Below, piece after piece: positions 8,243-16,690 of a stretch of 64,000 bases of DNA. A program made the translations under genes and the position numbers. The stretch is taken from contig CAWFWX010000012.1 in NCBI GenBank assembly GCA_963819635.1, forward strand, positions 213,546 through 277,545. Reading direction: 5' to 3'. Each line of letters begins with the position of its first letter. Position 1 is the first letter of the stretch. Origin of the DNA: JACVRW01 sp963819635 (GTDB lineage: Bacteria; Actinomycetota; Thermoleophilia; Solirubrobacterales; Thermoleophilaceae). A model generated the notes under the pieces. It saw only the letters and a program-made list of their open reading frames with translations, did no database searches and was not told where the DNA came from.

Positions 8243-9142
8243 CTAGAGTGCTGCGTCGACGGCGATCGCCGCGAACAGCAGTGCGAGGTACAGGAGCGAG
8301 TAGTGGAACAGCTGCGACGCGGCATGGGCGCTCGTCTCGGCTGAGAGCCTGCGCGCCAGCTCGAGGTAGACCACGCCGAGCGGCAGCGCCGCGGCGAGAT
8401 AGGGAAGCCCGAAGCCACCCCAGGCAACCGGCGCGATCGTCACGGTGACGAGGAGGGCCGAGTAGAGCAGGATCTGCCGTGACGTCGCGCGCTCCCCGCG
8501 CACGACGGGGAGCATCGGCACCCCCGCCGCCTCGTAACCGGGCTTGAGCAGCAGCGCGAGCGCCCAGAAGTGCGACGGCGTCCAGACGAACACGATCGTG
8601 AACAGGACGAGTGCCTGGAGCGCCACCTTCCCGGTGGCCGCCGCCCAGCCGACCACGGGCGGCAGGGCGCCCGCGGCCCCTCCGATGACGATGTTCTGCG
8701 GCGTGGAGCGCTTGAGCCAGCGCGTGTAGACGAGCACGTAGAACACGCCTCCCGCGAGCGACAGCGTCGCCGCGAGCAGGTTCGCGGTGGCGGCGAGGAG
8801 CACGAACGCGAGGGCCGTGAGCGTGAGCCCGAACATGACCGCGCGCCGCGGCGACAGCCGTCCTGAGGCGACCGGACGGTTGGCGGTGCGCTCGCCCATG
8901 AGGCGGTCGATGTCGCGGTCGAGCACGTGGTTGAGTGCGCTCGCGCCTCCGGATGCGAGCGCGCCGCCGATCAAGAGGCCCGCGGTCGTGCCGAGCGCCG
9001 GCAGGCCGTGGGCGCCGGCGATCATCCCGCATGCCGCGGTGAGGAGGAGCAGGCTCATCACGCGTGGCTTGGTCAGCGCGATGTAGTCGCGCCACGCGAC
9101 GGCGCGTGCGGCCCGACGAGGGGTGGCGACGCTGACGCTCAC
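8243..9142 (-). CDS. ctaB: Protoheme IX farnesyltransferase (heme O synthase)
   Basis: 299 residues with about nine membrane helices. It transfers a farnesyl group to heme B to make heme O, the precursor of heme A for the cytochrome oxidase of this operon. The aspartate-rich active-site motif NHVLDRDIDRLMGERTANRP and the second loop YTRWLKRSTPQNIVIG are intact. The start is the GTG at 9142, overlapping the SCO1 stop (GTGA); a longer frame upstream is only antisense to SCO1. Last gene of the cox cluster. No heme A synthase (ctaA) gene is present in the window. Confidence 0.95.
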   Translation of the reverse strand: MSVSVATPRRAARAVAWRDYIALTKPRVMSLLLLTAACGMIAGAHGLPALGTTAGLLIGGALASGGASALNHVLDRDIDRLMGERTANRPVASGRLSPRRAVMFGLTLTALAFVLLAATANLLAATLSLAGGVFYVLVYTRWLKRSTPQNIVIGGAAGALPPVVGWAAATGKVALQALVLFTIVFVWTPSHFWALALLLKPGYEAAGVPMLPVVRGERATSRQILLYSALLVTVTIAPVAWGGFGLPYLAAALPLGVVYLELARRLSAETSAHAASQLFHYSLLYLALLFAAIAVDAAL

Positions 9143-9771
9143 GAGCGCTCGCGCGCGAGCGCCTTCAGATCGAGCGCGACGAAGTTCGGAAGGAACGGGA
9201 ACAGGTAGCCCGTGCGCTCGAAGCCGCGCCCGTCGATCAAGTACAGGCTCATGCCGTGGGTGATGTCGTTGGACCGCGGCTGGACGGCGATCCCGTAGTC
9301 CGCCCATACCGGCGTGAGCTCGGTCCTCCGGCCGCGCAGCCAGTGCCAGCGCCACGGGCCGGCGAGTCCCCAGCTCGCCACCGCGTGCCGGATGCTCGCC
9401 GGCGTGTCGCCGGCCGGGTTCACCCCGACTATCAAGACCGTCGGCCTGTCGGCCGGCGCCATTTGCCGCAGCATGATCCCCAGCTGGCGGCCCTCGACCG
9501 GGCATTGCTGGCGGCACTCCGAGTCGAGGAACGTGAGCAGCACCGGGCGTCGCCGCAGGTTCGCGAGCGAGACCAGCCTGCCGTCCTGGTCGCGCAGCCT
9601 CAGGGGCGGGGCTCGCCGCTCCCGTGGCGACCAGTTCGCCTGCCCGTGCGTGTGGGCGAGCGCCAGCCCTTCCTCGGTCCCCTGCGCCACGCGAGACGCC
9701 ACGAAGGCGAACCCGATGCCCGCGAGTGCGGCCAGCACGAGCGCGAGGCCGGCCAGCTGACCCCGGCTCAC
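9139..9771 (-). CDS. SCO1/SenC copper chaperone
   Basis: 210 residues: an N-terminal membrane anchor (about 6-26), then a thioredoxin-like SCO domain facing outward. The copper ligands are visible: Cys-x3-Cys in ECRQQCP and a downstream His in DITHGMSLYLID. SCO proteins deliver copper to, or keep reduced, the CuA site of COX2, which is encoded in the same operon. The GTG start overlaps the stop of the 41-residue membrane protein gene, and the stop overlaps ctaB. Confidence 0.92.
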   Translation of the reverse strand: MSRGQLAGLALVLAALAGIGFAFVASRVAQGTEEGLALAHTHGQANWSPRERRAPPLRLRDQDGRLVSLANLRRRPVLLTFLDSECRQQCPVEGRQLGIMLRQMAPADRPTVLIVGVNPAGDTPASIRHAVASWGLAGPWRWHWLRGRRTELTPVWADYGIAVQPRSNDITHGMSLYLIDGRGFERTGYLFPFLPNFVALDLKALARERS

Positions 9772-9893
9772 CTCTGATCCCCTCGCCGCCGCACGACCGG
9801 GATGAGGAGCGCGACGGCGATGATCACGGCGACCAGCGGGAGGGCGACCGTAAGGATCGAGCTCGTCAGGCTGCTTGCGAGGAGGATGTTCAC
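9768..9893 (-). CDS. 41-residue single-pass membrane protein of the cox operon
   Basis: A very small gene filling the gap between ctaG and SCO1. It starts at a GTG (9893) overlapping the ctaG stop and ends in a TGA overlapping the SCO1 GTG, both GTGA junctions, so it belongs to the unbroken chain of coupled genes. The peptide has one hydrophobic helix (about residues 10-33, rich in Val, Ile, Ala) and a basic C-terminus (VVRRRGDQR). Its position suggests a small oxidase subunit or assembly factor. No homology can be claimed from the sequence alone. Confidence 0.75.
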   Translation of the reverse strand: MNILLASSLTSSILTVALPLVAVIIAVALLIPVVRRRGDQR

Positions 9894-10702
9894 CGCGCGG
9901 CCTCCGCGAACGGGCCGTCGCCCCGCTCCAGGTCCTCGCCCAGCCAGCGGTAGGCGAACAGCGCCACCGCGATCACGAAGGACAGCGACCCCGGGACCCA
10001 CATGATCCCGGCCGCGATGTGCTGGTCCGCGAGCGCCGAGATGCCGCCGGGACGCGACGCCAGGCCGGCGTACCCCGCGTAGAACGGCGACGAGGCAAGT
10101 CCGAGCACGAGCGCGAGCACCGTGCAGGCGACCATGGCGACGAGGGAGTAGAGAGCGCGGGCGGGAAGGGCGAGGCGGCTCCACAGCGGCGGCGAGTCGA
10201 TGAGCCGCGACCAGAGGACGAGGCCCGTCGCCAGGAAGAGAGCGTGCTCCAGTTCGTGGATCCAGCCGGAGCGGAGCGTCGCGTCGAAGAGAGCCGGGAT
10301 GTGCCAGGCGGCCATCGCCGCGACGAATATGCCCAGCGCCACCGGGGGACGCGTGAGCACGTGCACAACGACGCGGAGCGGGGCGCTCCAGCGGCCCTGC
10401 GCCACGGCGCGCGCCGTGCGGCGCCGGAAACCGAGCGGCAGCGCCCGCCAGCAGGTGATGCCGGGCCGCCCGAGCAGGATGAGCGGCGGCGCCACCGTCA
10501 GGAGGATGACGTGCTGGACCATGTGGACCCAGAGGAGCTTGTCGTCGAGGGCCGCGACGGGCGACGCCAGCGCCACCGCGAGCGAGAGCAGGCCGGCCGC
10601 GAACCACCACGCCTGCGCCGCGGCGCCGCGACGATGGAGGCGTCCCTTCAGTCCGACTGCGTACAGCGCGGCGACGACGGATATGGCGACGGCCGGGATC
10701 AC
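9890..10702 (-). CDS. ctaG: Cytochrome c oxidase assembly factor CtaG (caa3_CtaG)
   Basis: 270 residues with seven or so membrane helices and the caa3_CtaG pattern: WVHMVQHVILLTVAPPLILLG, then AAWHIPALFDATL and ELEHALFLATGLVLW, with His residues that may bind metal. In Bacillus the protein is needed for active caa3 oxidase and is linked to CuB loading. The start is the GTG at 10702 overlapping the COX3 stop; a longer open frame to 11440 only reads antisense to COX3. Order after COX3 and before SCO1 supports a copper/assembly role. Confidence 0.9.
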   Translation of the reverse strand: MIPAVAISVVAALYAVGLKGRLHRRGAAAQAWWFAAGLLSLAVALASPVAALDDKLLWVHMVQHVILLTVAPPLILLGRPGITCWRALPLGFRRRTARAVAQGRWSAPLRVVVHVLTRPPVALGIFVAAMAAWHIPALFDATLRSGWIHELEHALFLATGLVLWSRLIDSPPLWSRLALPARALYSLVAMVACTVLALVLGLASSPFYAGYAGLASRPGGISALADQHIAAGIMWVPGSLSFVIAVALFAYRWLGEDLERGDGPFAEAAR

Positions 10703-11304
10703 GACCCGAGGAGGTAGAGGACGACCCACATGACGAAGCTCAGGGCAACGACGAACGCCCAGTAGAAGGCGAGCCCCTCGAGCCTCGGCTGGAGTACCCA
10801 CGCCGGGATCTCGCGGTGGCGCAGGCCAAACGCGAGCAGCGTCTCGAGCCAGACCATCACCACCAGTGCGACGACCGCGGTGAGAGCCGTCCAGGCCACG
10901 AAGACGCTCGCGTAGCCACCGTCCGAGGGGCCGAAGCCGAGGTGGGCGTACTCGACGATCTGCAGTACGACCCCCGCGACCCCGAGGGCGAGGGAGCCCG
11001 CGACGAGCGTGCGCCAGCCGCGCAGCCGCCCGGAGTAGGCGGCCACAGCCAGCAGGGCGCTGGAGCCGGCGAACAGCACCATGATGGCGATGCCGAACCC
11101 GTCGGGCGGGCTCAGGCCCGCGGGCCGCCACATGCCGGCGGTGTTCAGCGTCCGCAGGTAGAAGTAGGCGAAGAATGGGCCGAAGAAGACGAACAGGGTC
11201 GCCGCGGCGGCCAGCCGCGTGCCCGCGTGGATGTTTCCGGCGAACAGCTCCGGCGGCTCCACGGTGTCGCCGGGCCCCCGAACCGACTCGTCGCCGACGC
11301 TCAT
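10699..11304 (-). CDS. ctaE: Cytochrome c oxidase subunit III
   Basis: 201 residues with five membrane helices, the short actinobacterial form of COX3. Conserved features are FFGPFFAYFYLRT in the first helix, LQIVEYAHLGF with the conserved Glu, and a terminal FYWAFVVALSFVMWVVLYLL. I start it at the ATG at 11304, which overlaps the COX1 stop (ATGA); the longer in-frame extension is antisense to the COX1 C-terminus. It stabilises the catalytic core and may help proton uptake or lipid binding. Confidence 0.92.
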   Translation of the reverse strand: MSVGDESVRGPGDTVEPPELFAGNIHAGTRLAAAATLFVFFGPFFAYFYLRTLNTAGMWRPAGLSPPDGFGIAIMVLFAGSSALLAVAAYSGRLRGWRTLVAGSLALGVAGVVLQIVEYAHLGFGPSDGGYASVFVAWTALTAVVALVVMVWLETLLAFGLRHREIPAWVLQPRLEGLAFYWAFVVALSFVMWVVLYLLGS

Positions 11305-13139
11305 GGGCTCGTCTGCACCCCCGGCGAGTGCGTGCCGTAGTCGTGTGGATTCCCGACCGTGGGCACGCGGTCGAAGTTGTGCACGGGCGGCGGGCTCGTC
11401 GTCTGCCACTCGAGCGAGTTCGAGGACCACGGGTTGTCATCCGCCGGCGTGCGCGCGATCACGAGCGAGTAGACGACGTTCGCGACGAAGAGCAGCAGCG
11501 AGAAGCCGAGCACAAAGGCCGACACGGATGCCCACGTATTCAGGAACTCGAGGTTCGCCGGGTACGTGACCACGCGGCGCGGCTGACCCAGGAGGCCCAC
11601 GGCGAACAGCGGCAGGAACGTGGAGTTGAAGGCGAGGAACATCAGCCAGAAGTGCACCTTGCCCCAGCGCTGGCTCAGCGTCAGGCCGGTCATCTTCGGC
11701 ACCCAGTAGTAGATGGCGGCGAAGAAGGCGAAGACGAGCCCGCCCATGATCGTGTAGTGGAAGTGGGCGATCACGAAGAAGCTGCCGTGGCTCGTCGTGT
11801 CGCTCGGCGCATCGGACAGGTAGATCCCGGTGACGCCGCCGATCAGGAAGTTGAAGATCCAGGCGAGTACGAACAGCATCGGCACGGTCAGGCGGATCGA
11901 GCCGCGCCAGAGGGTCCCGATCGCGCAGATGAAGACGAGCCCGGTCGGTATCGAGATCAGCTCCGTGGAGAGGATGTAGAAGGGCCTGAGGTCGGCGGCC
12001 ATCCCGCTCATGAACAGGTGGTGCTGCCAGACGGTGAAGCTGAGAACCGCGATGCCCACGAAGCCGGAGACGGCGAGCCGGTAGCCCCACAGCGGTTTGC
12101 GCGTGAACACCGGCAGGAGCTGGAGCAGGATGCCCATGCCGGGCAGCGCGAGCAGGTAGACCTCCGGGTGTCCGAAGAACCAGAACAGGTTCTGGAACAG
12201 GTACGGGCTGCCGCCGGCGCTCTGGAGGAAGAACGAGGTGTTGAGCGTTCGGTCGAGCAGGACGAGCACGACCCCGACGGACAGCACCGGCGCTGCCAGC
12301 ATCATCATCACCGCCGTCGCGACGATGCTCCAGACGAAGATCGGCAGCCGGCTCCACGCGACCGTCGGCGCGCGCATCGTCACCACCGTGGCGGTCAGGT
12401 TGAAGCCGAGGAGCGTCATCGACACGCCCACGAGGGCGAAGAAGCACAGGTAGGCGTCGATGCCCCACCCGCCCTGCTCGCTCAGAGGGGCGTAGCCCGT
12501 CCAGCCGGTCTGGAAGCCGTCCAGCGCGGCGGACGTGATCAGGATCACCTCGGCGGCGACGAGCACCCAGAAGGACAACGCCTCGATACGCGGGAAGGCC
12601 GAGCGGCGGGCGCCGATGAGGAGCGGGACGAAGTAGTTCGCGAACGGCCCGAGGACCGCGCTCGTCATCGTGCCCATCATCATCGAGCCGTGGAGGCCCA
12701 CGATCTCGAGGTACTTGTCCGGCGGGAACACGCTCGCGGTGGGGCTCAGCAGCGCGACCCGGATGAGCATCGCGTTCACCCCGGCGAAGAAGAAGAAGAA
12801 GCCAATCCCGACCAGGTACTGCATGCCGACGACCTTGTGGTCGGCCGTCAGGCGGAAGTAGCGGCCTATCCCCTCCCCCTCGGGACGCGGCAGCGCGGGT
12901 GGGTACCCGAACATCCGCCGCGCCGGATAGTTGAACACGCCGAGGCCGGCGAAGAAGCCGAGGACGCCGAACAGGTAGCCGAGCACGAGTGCCAGGTCGT
13001 TCTGGCCCGTGTCTTCGCTGAAGGTCGCGACGGGCGCGCCGATGTGGGCGCCGATCAGATGGCCGATCAGGTAGCCGGCCACGGCGCCCACGACGGCGGT
13101 CAGGACGTTGAAGCCGACGATGCGGCGGGCGACGGTCAC
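11301..13139 (-). CDS. ctaD: Cytochrome c oxidase subunit I (aa3-type), N-terminally extended
   Basis: 612 residues, the catalytic subunit reducing O2 to water and pumping protons. Ligands are intact: His150 (HGSMMMG) and His461 for heme a, His459 for heme a3 (AHFHYTI), His324, His373 and His374 for CuB (GHPEVY, WQHHLF), and the cross-linked Tyr328. GHPEVY with Glu326 places it in the A1 heme-copper oxidase group. About 100 extra residues at the N-terminus add two membrane helices (about 8-30 and 48-68) before the normal first helix. The GTG at 13139 overlaps the COX2 stop, making the extension likely real. Confidence 0.95.
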   Translation of the reverse strand: MTVARRIVGFNVLTAVVGAVAGYLIGHLIGAHIGAPVATFSEDTGQNDLALVLGYLFGVLGFFAGLGVFNYPARRMFGYPPALPRPEGEGIGRYFRLTADHKVVGMQYLVGIGFFFFFAGVNAMLIRVALLSPTASVFPPDKYLEIVGLHGSMMMGTMTSAVLGPFANYFVPLLIGARRSAFPRIEALSFWVLVAAEVILITSAALDGFQTGWTGYAPLSEQGGWGIDAYLCFFALVGVSMTLLGFNLTATVVTMRAPTVAWSRLPIFVWSIVATAVMMMLAAPVLSVGVVLVLLDRTLNTSFFLQSAGGSPYLFQNLFWFFGHPEVYLLALPGMGILLQLLPVFTRKPLWGYRLAVSGFVGIAVLSFTVWQHHLFMSGMAADLRPFYILSTELISIPTGLVFICAIGTLWRGSIRLTVPMLFVLAWIFNFLIGGVTGIYLSDAPSDTTSHGSFFVIAHFHYTIMGGLVFAFFAAIYYWVPKMTGLTLSQRWGKVHFWLMFLAFNSTFLPLFAVGLLGQPRRVVTYPANLEFLNTWASVSAFVLGFSLLLFVANVVYSLVIARTPADDNPWSSNSLEWQTTSPPPVHNFDRVPTVGNPHDYGTHSPGVQTSP

Positions 13140-13978
13140 CCCGCCTGCCTCTGCGGATCGGGGAGGTACGTCTCCCGGTACTTCGGCAGGTAGCGCTTGC
13201 TAGGCGCGAAAGTCTTCTGCTGCTGCCGTATCCACGCCGTGAACCGCGCCGGCATCACGATCTGGCCCTTGTCGAACATGAAGCCGTGCCAGATACCGCA
13301 CAGCTCGGCGCAGCGGATGTTGAACGTGCCGGTGTGGCGCGGCTCGACGTAGGCGACGTTGTCGACGCCCGGATTGGCGTCGGCCTTGACGCCGAGGTCG
13401 TAGGCCCAGAACGAGTGGATGACGTCGAGCGAGGTGACGTGAAGCTCGATCGTGCGGTCCGCTGGCAGCACGAGATGCGGGGTCTCGACGCCGCCGTAGG
13501 TTGGATAGCGGTAGCTGAACTGCCACTGCTGGCCGATCACCTGAACCGGCAGCGTCGACCGGTTGCTCGCGGGCTTGAGCGCCGACAGCGGCGACGGTCC
13601 CTGGCCGCTGCCCGCGGCGCCGGGTTCGAGGATGCGGGTGACCGCGTACGCACACAGCCCGGCGACGATGAGGACCGACGTCGCCAGCCAGACGACCTGC
13701 GCCGTCCGGTTGCCGTAGATGCGCGGCCCGTCCTGGATCTCCGTTCCCCTCTGCCGGAACGCGATAAGGACATAGACGAGGAACGAGAGGATCAGGATGA
13801 TGATCGGCGTCGCGAGGGCGGTGGAGACCGTGAAGTCGGTCACCTGTCCCGCCCCGGCGTCGGCCTGCTTACCGGGCGGCAGGTGCGGCCCGATGAAGAT
13901 CGCGACAAGTGGCGTCGCGATCGCGCTCAGGATCAGCCAGGTGAGGAGGAGGCGGCGCAGCTCGCGAGACATCCCCAT
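13136..13978 (-). CDS. ctaC: Cytochrome c oxidase subunit II with CuA site
   Basis: 280 residues: a signal/anchor helix (about 10-30), a second helix (56-75), an additional hydrophobic segment (96-116), and a periplasmic-side cupredoxin domain. The CuA ligands are His188 (HSFWAYDLGVK), Cys223, Glu225, Cys227, His231 and Met234 (CAELCGIWHGFM). There is no fused cytochrome c domain, so an external cytochrome c or a supercomplex must donate electrons; no such gene is in the window. It begins one base after the preceding gene's stop. Confidence 0.95.
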   Translation of the reverse strand: MGMSRELRRLLLTWLILSAIATPLVAIFIGPHLPPGKQADAGAGQVTDFTVSTALATPIIILILSFLVYVLIAFRQRGTEIQDGPRIYGNRTAQVVWLATSVLIVAGLCAYAVTRILEPGAAGSGQGPSPLSALKPASNRSTLPVQVIGQQWQFSYRYPTYGGVETPHLVLPADRTIELHVTSLDVIHSFWAYDLGVKADANPGVDNVAYVEPRHTGTFNIRCAELCGIWHGFMFDKGQIVMPARFTAWIRQQQKTFAPSKRYLPKYRETYLPDPQRQAG

Positions 13979-13979
13979 C

Positions 13980-14648
13980 TCACGCGACCGTGATGTAGCC
14001 CGCCATGTAGTTGAACGCCTGCATCGGGCCGCCGAAGCCGGTCACGAAGCCGGCGCCACATGGCACGAAGCACTGCCAGCGGAAGTGTCCCTTGCCCTTC
14101 GTGCGGAACGTGAAGGTGATCGTGTGGTGCGCCTCGTCCTGCGTGCACGGCGCGGCCGAGCACTGGTTGGGCGCGTTGTCGCCCACTCCGGGAAGCGGCA
14201 CGTAGACGCCGAGCTGCGGGATGGCGAACGTGTGCGCCGGCGTCGATGGCGGCACGGCCTTGACCGTCCGGCCGTCGAGCTGCATCGTCCCGCCGGACGT
14301 TCCCTGGACCTGTGAGAAGTACGGGTTCCGTAGCCCGGTCGCGGTGTCGTACTGGCGGATCGTGACTCGGATCAGCGAGTGCGCGGGAGCGGTGAGGTTG
14401 GTGCTGTGGGCCCAACGGCCGTTCTGCCTGAGCGACAGGTAGGAGACCCAGTCGGGGTGCTCCGGGTAGCGCGATCCGAGCTCGGCGACCGTCTGGAGGG
14501 TCAGGTCGGCCGAGCGGCTCGCCGACGGCTTGGCCGCAACCTTCTGCGGCTCGCTCGTCAACCAGAACAGGTACGAGGCGATGCCGATACACAGAGCGGC
14601 ACTGACCAGTGCGATCCCCATCAGCCGCATCGCAAGCGAGGACGACAT
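13980..14648 (-). CDS. Membrane-anchored cupredoxin-like protein, first gene of the cox operon
   Basis: 222 residues: one N-terminal membrane anchor (about 10-30) and an extracytoplasmic beta-rich domain ending in a copper-site-like loop. Cys193 and Cys197 (CFVPC) copy the Cys-x3-Cys spacing of CuA, but the residue where COX2 has its ligand His is Phe201, and the next Met is Met209, further away. It therefore looks like a COX2 relative that cannot hold a normal binuclear CuA site. It heads the operon behind the dyad/GACGAC promoter module and is one base from COX2. Possible roles are a mononuclear copper carrier or an accessory subunit. Confidence 0.78.
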   Translation of the reverse strand: MSSSLAMRLMGIALVSAALCIGIASYLFWLTSEPQKVAAKPSASRSADLTLQTVAELGSRYPEHPDWVSYLSLRQNGRWAHSTNLTAPAHSLIRVTIRQYDTATGLRNPYFSQVQGTSGGTMQLDGRTVKAVPPSTPAHTFAIPQLGVYVPLPGVGDNAPNQCSAAPCTQDEAHHTITFTFRTKGKGHFRWQCFVPCGAGFVTGFGGPMQAFNYMAGYITVA

Positions 14649-14680
14649 CGCAAGCGATGCTCCACGACCGTGCAGCCCGC

Positions 14681-14730
14681 GTCGTCAGCCCAGAGAGGGC
14701 TTTTTCGAGTACCCCCAGGGGAGTACTCCC
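14681..14730 (-). promoter_or_regulatory. Dyad + GACGAC promoter module upstream of the cox operon (site 1)
   Basis: Read on the minus strand, the dyad TACTCCCC-TGGGGGTA (16 bp, T-A-C/G-T-A with 10 bp between) is followed 23 bp later by GACGAC, 32 bases before the start of the first cox gene. This is the strongest dyad of the eleven sites described under findings. Confidence 0.75.
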
Positions 14731-14747
14731 GCCGCGATAGCCCGGCG

Positions 14748-16652
14748 CTACTCGGCGGCCGGTATCGGGATCGTCGCGGCGAGCTCTGTGCCCTCGCCCG
14801 GTGCGCTGGATATGCGGAGCTCGCCGCCGAGCGCCTCGATCCGGTCCTTGAGACCTACCAGGCCGGAGCCCCCAGCGGGATTCGCGCCGCCGACCCCGTT
14901 GTCCGAGATCGACAGCCGTACGACCCCGTTCTTAGCCCCGGCGTCCACCCGCAGCACGGACGCACGCGCGTGCTTCGCGGCGTTGTTGAGCGCCTCGGAG
15001 ACGACGTAGTAGGTGGCGACCTCGACCTGCTCCGGCAGCCGGCGGTCGACGTCGAGATGCAGCTCGACCGGCACGGCCGAGCGACGAGCCAGGGCCTTCA
15101 GGGCCGGCGCGAGGCCGCCCCGCGAGAGGATCGCCGGGTGGATGCCGCGCGAGATCTCCTGAAGTTCCTCGACCGCGCCCGCGAGGCTGTGAAAGGCATT
15201 CGAGATCTGTGCCCTGAGCTCCGTCTGGTCCGGCGACGCCAGCGCCTCGGCGGCGCGCATCTCGAGTCCCAGCGAGATCAGCCGCTGTTGCGTGCCGTCG
15301 TGCAGGTCACGCTCGATCTGCCGACGCGTCTGGTCGGCCGCGGCGACGACGCGGGCGCGCGACGCCGCCAGCTCAGCCCGGCTCTCCGCGTTCGCGACCG
15401 CGGTCGCGACGAGCTCCGTGAACTCGGCGATCTGTGCCTCGGTGTCAGGCGCGAATGGCGTCTCATGCTTCGACGACGCGGCGATCACCCCCCACAGCCG
15501 CCCCTCGACGACGACGGGACAGCCGACCGACGAGTGTATGCCTTGCTCGCGGGCCTCTTGCGCGATTGGACCGGGGGCGCCGGTGAAGCTGTCCACTCTC
15601 GCCGGTCCACCTCGCTCCCACACCAGTCTCGCGATGCTCACTCCCTCGAGCGCGAACCGCGTGCCGACGGCCAGCCCCTCCTCGGCGTCCCTGCTCCACG
15701 CGGCCACGCCGGTCACGGTCCCATCCGACTCGTAGCGCTCCATGCGCGCGAGATCCGCGCCGCAGAGCAGACCGACCTCGCGGGTGACCGTCTCGAAGAG
15801 CTCGGCGGACGAAGAGGTCTGCGCGACCAGCGTCGCGACCCGCCGCAGCGCGGCCTGCTCGTCGGCGTAACGCTCCAGCTCGGCCTGGCTGTCCTCGAGT
15901 GACACGGCCAGCTTGTTGAACGCACCCTCCAGCATGCCGACCTCGCCGATGCCGGTCTCGGGCATCCGGACGCCGAGGTCGCCGCCGGCGAGCCGGTTCG
16001 CCATACCGGCCGCGCGCCGGATCGGCAACACGATCGCGCGACCGAGATACGACCCGAACAGGATGATCAGGACGATCGACCCGACGAGGCCGGCGCTCGC
16101 CGCGACCGTGGCCCTGTGGGCGTCGGCGTCGGCACTGGCCTGACGCTCCGAGAGAAGCTGGCGTTCACTGTCCACGTACGTCTCGAAGCGCCTGCGCAGT
16201 GCGTCAACCAGCCGCTTCCCGCGCAGCGTCACCCGGACGCTCGCGGTCGCGGCGTCCCCGCGGCGGGCCGCGGCGACCAGCGGTACGGAGTAGTCGCGGA
16301 TATACGACCCTGTGGAGTTGATGATTTGAGCGGCACGCTCCTGCTGATGGGGGTCGTCCGCGAGGCTCGTCAGCCGTCTGCCCGCCGCTGGGAACGCCTT
16401 CCGCGCCGCCGCCCATGGTGCGAGAAACCGCTCCTCGTGCGTGATGATGTAGCCCCGCTGACCGGTCTCGAGGTCGATCACAAGCGCCTCGAGCCGGGCG
16501 GCCGCGTCGAGCTCCTGGCGTGAGTGGTCCGCGAGCTCGCCCGAGTCGCGCGTGCTGTTGAGCGCGAGCAGCAGGATGACGAAAGCGCCCGCGATCAGCA
16601 CCACGAGCGCCGTGCTCGCGAGCACGACACGGCGGGTCAGGCCACCGCGCAT
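14748..16652 (-). CDS. CHASE3-HAMP-GAF sensor histidine kinase (NarL-type partner)
   Basis: 634 residues: membrane helix (about 8-31), CHASE3 extracellular sensor (about 35-165, with LETGQRGYIITHEERFL), second helix (about 168-190), HAMP, a GAF domain (about 275-425), HisKA_3 with phospho-acceptor His in ERDLHDGTQQRL, and a HATPase with SDNGVGG and GSGLVGLKDR. It is the NarX/LiaS kinase class, which pairs with LuxR-type regulators. The ATG at 16652 follows AGGGACAG; upstream extensions run into the divergent regulator gene. That divergent LuxR regulator, 38 bases away, is the probable partner. Confidence 0.92.
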   Translation of the reverse strand: MRGGLTRRVVLASTALVVLIAGAFVILLLALNSTRDSGELADHSRQELDAAARLEALVIDLETGQRGYIITHEERFLAPWAAARKAFPAAGRRLTSLADDPHQQERAAQIINSTGSYIRDYSVPLVAAARRGDAATASVRVTLRGKRLVDALRRRFETYVDSERQLLSERQASADADAHRATVAASAGLVGSIVLIILFGSYLGRAIVLPIRRAAGMANRLAGGDLGVRMPETGIGEVGMLEGAFNKLAVSLEDSQAELERYADEQAALRRVATLVAQTSSSAELFETVTREVGLLCGADLARMERYESDGTVTGVAAWSRDAEEGLAVGTRFALEGVSIARLVWERGGPARVDSFTGAPGPIAQEAREQGIHSSVGCPVVVEGRLWGVIAASSKHETPFAPDTEAQIAEFTELVATAVANAESRAELAASRARVVAAADQTRRQIERDLHDGTQQRLISLGLEMRAAEALASPDQTELRAQISNAFHSLAGAVEELQEISRGIHPAILSRGGLAPALKALARRSAVPVELHLDVDRRLPEQVEVATYYVVSEALNNAAKHARASVLRVDAGAKNGVVRLSISDNGVGGANPAGGSGLVGLKDRIEALGGELRISSAPGEGTELAATIPIPAAE

Positions 16653-16690
16653 CTGACTGTCCCTGTGTAGGGTCGGCGTTGATCGCCAGG

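Noticed and set aside
8243..9517. Longer version of ctaB and similar long frames antisense to cox, MMPL, kinase and MASE1 genes
   Set aside because: These arise from the extreme GC bias of third codon positions on the opposite strand; they lack motifs and ribosome sites.
14688..14705. AGCCC-AGAGA-GGGCT-TTTTT as a terminator
   Set aside because: It reads as a terminator only on the plus strand, where no gene ends; it lies within the cox promoter module on the other strand.
14707..14737. TACCCCC..GGGGTA-like dyad as a CsoR-type copper operator for the cox operon
   Set aside because: The same dyad occurs before ten genes with no copper link, and no CsoR gene is in the window.
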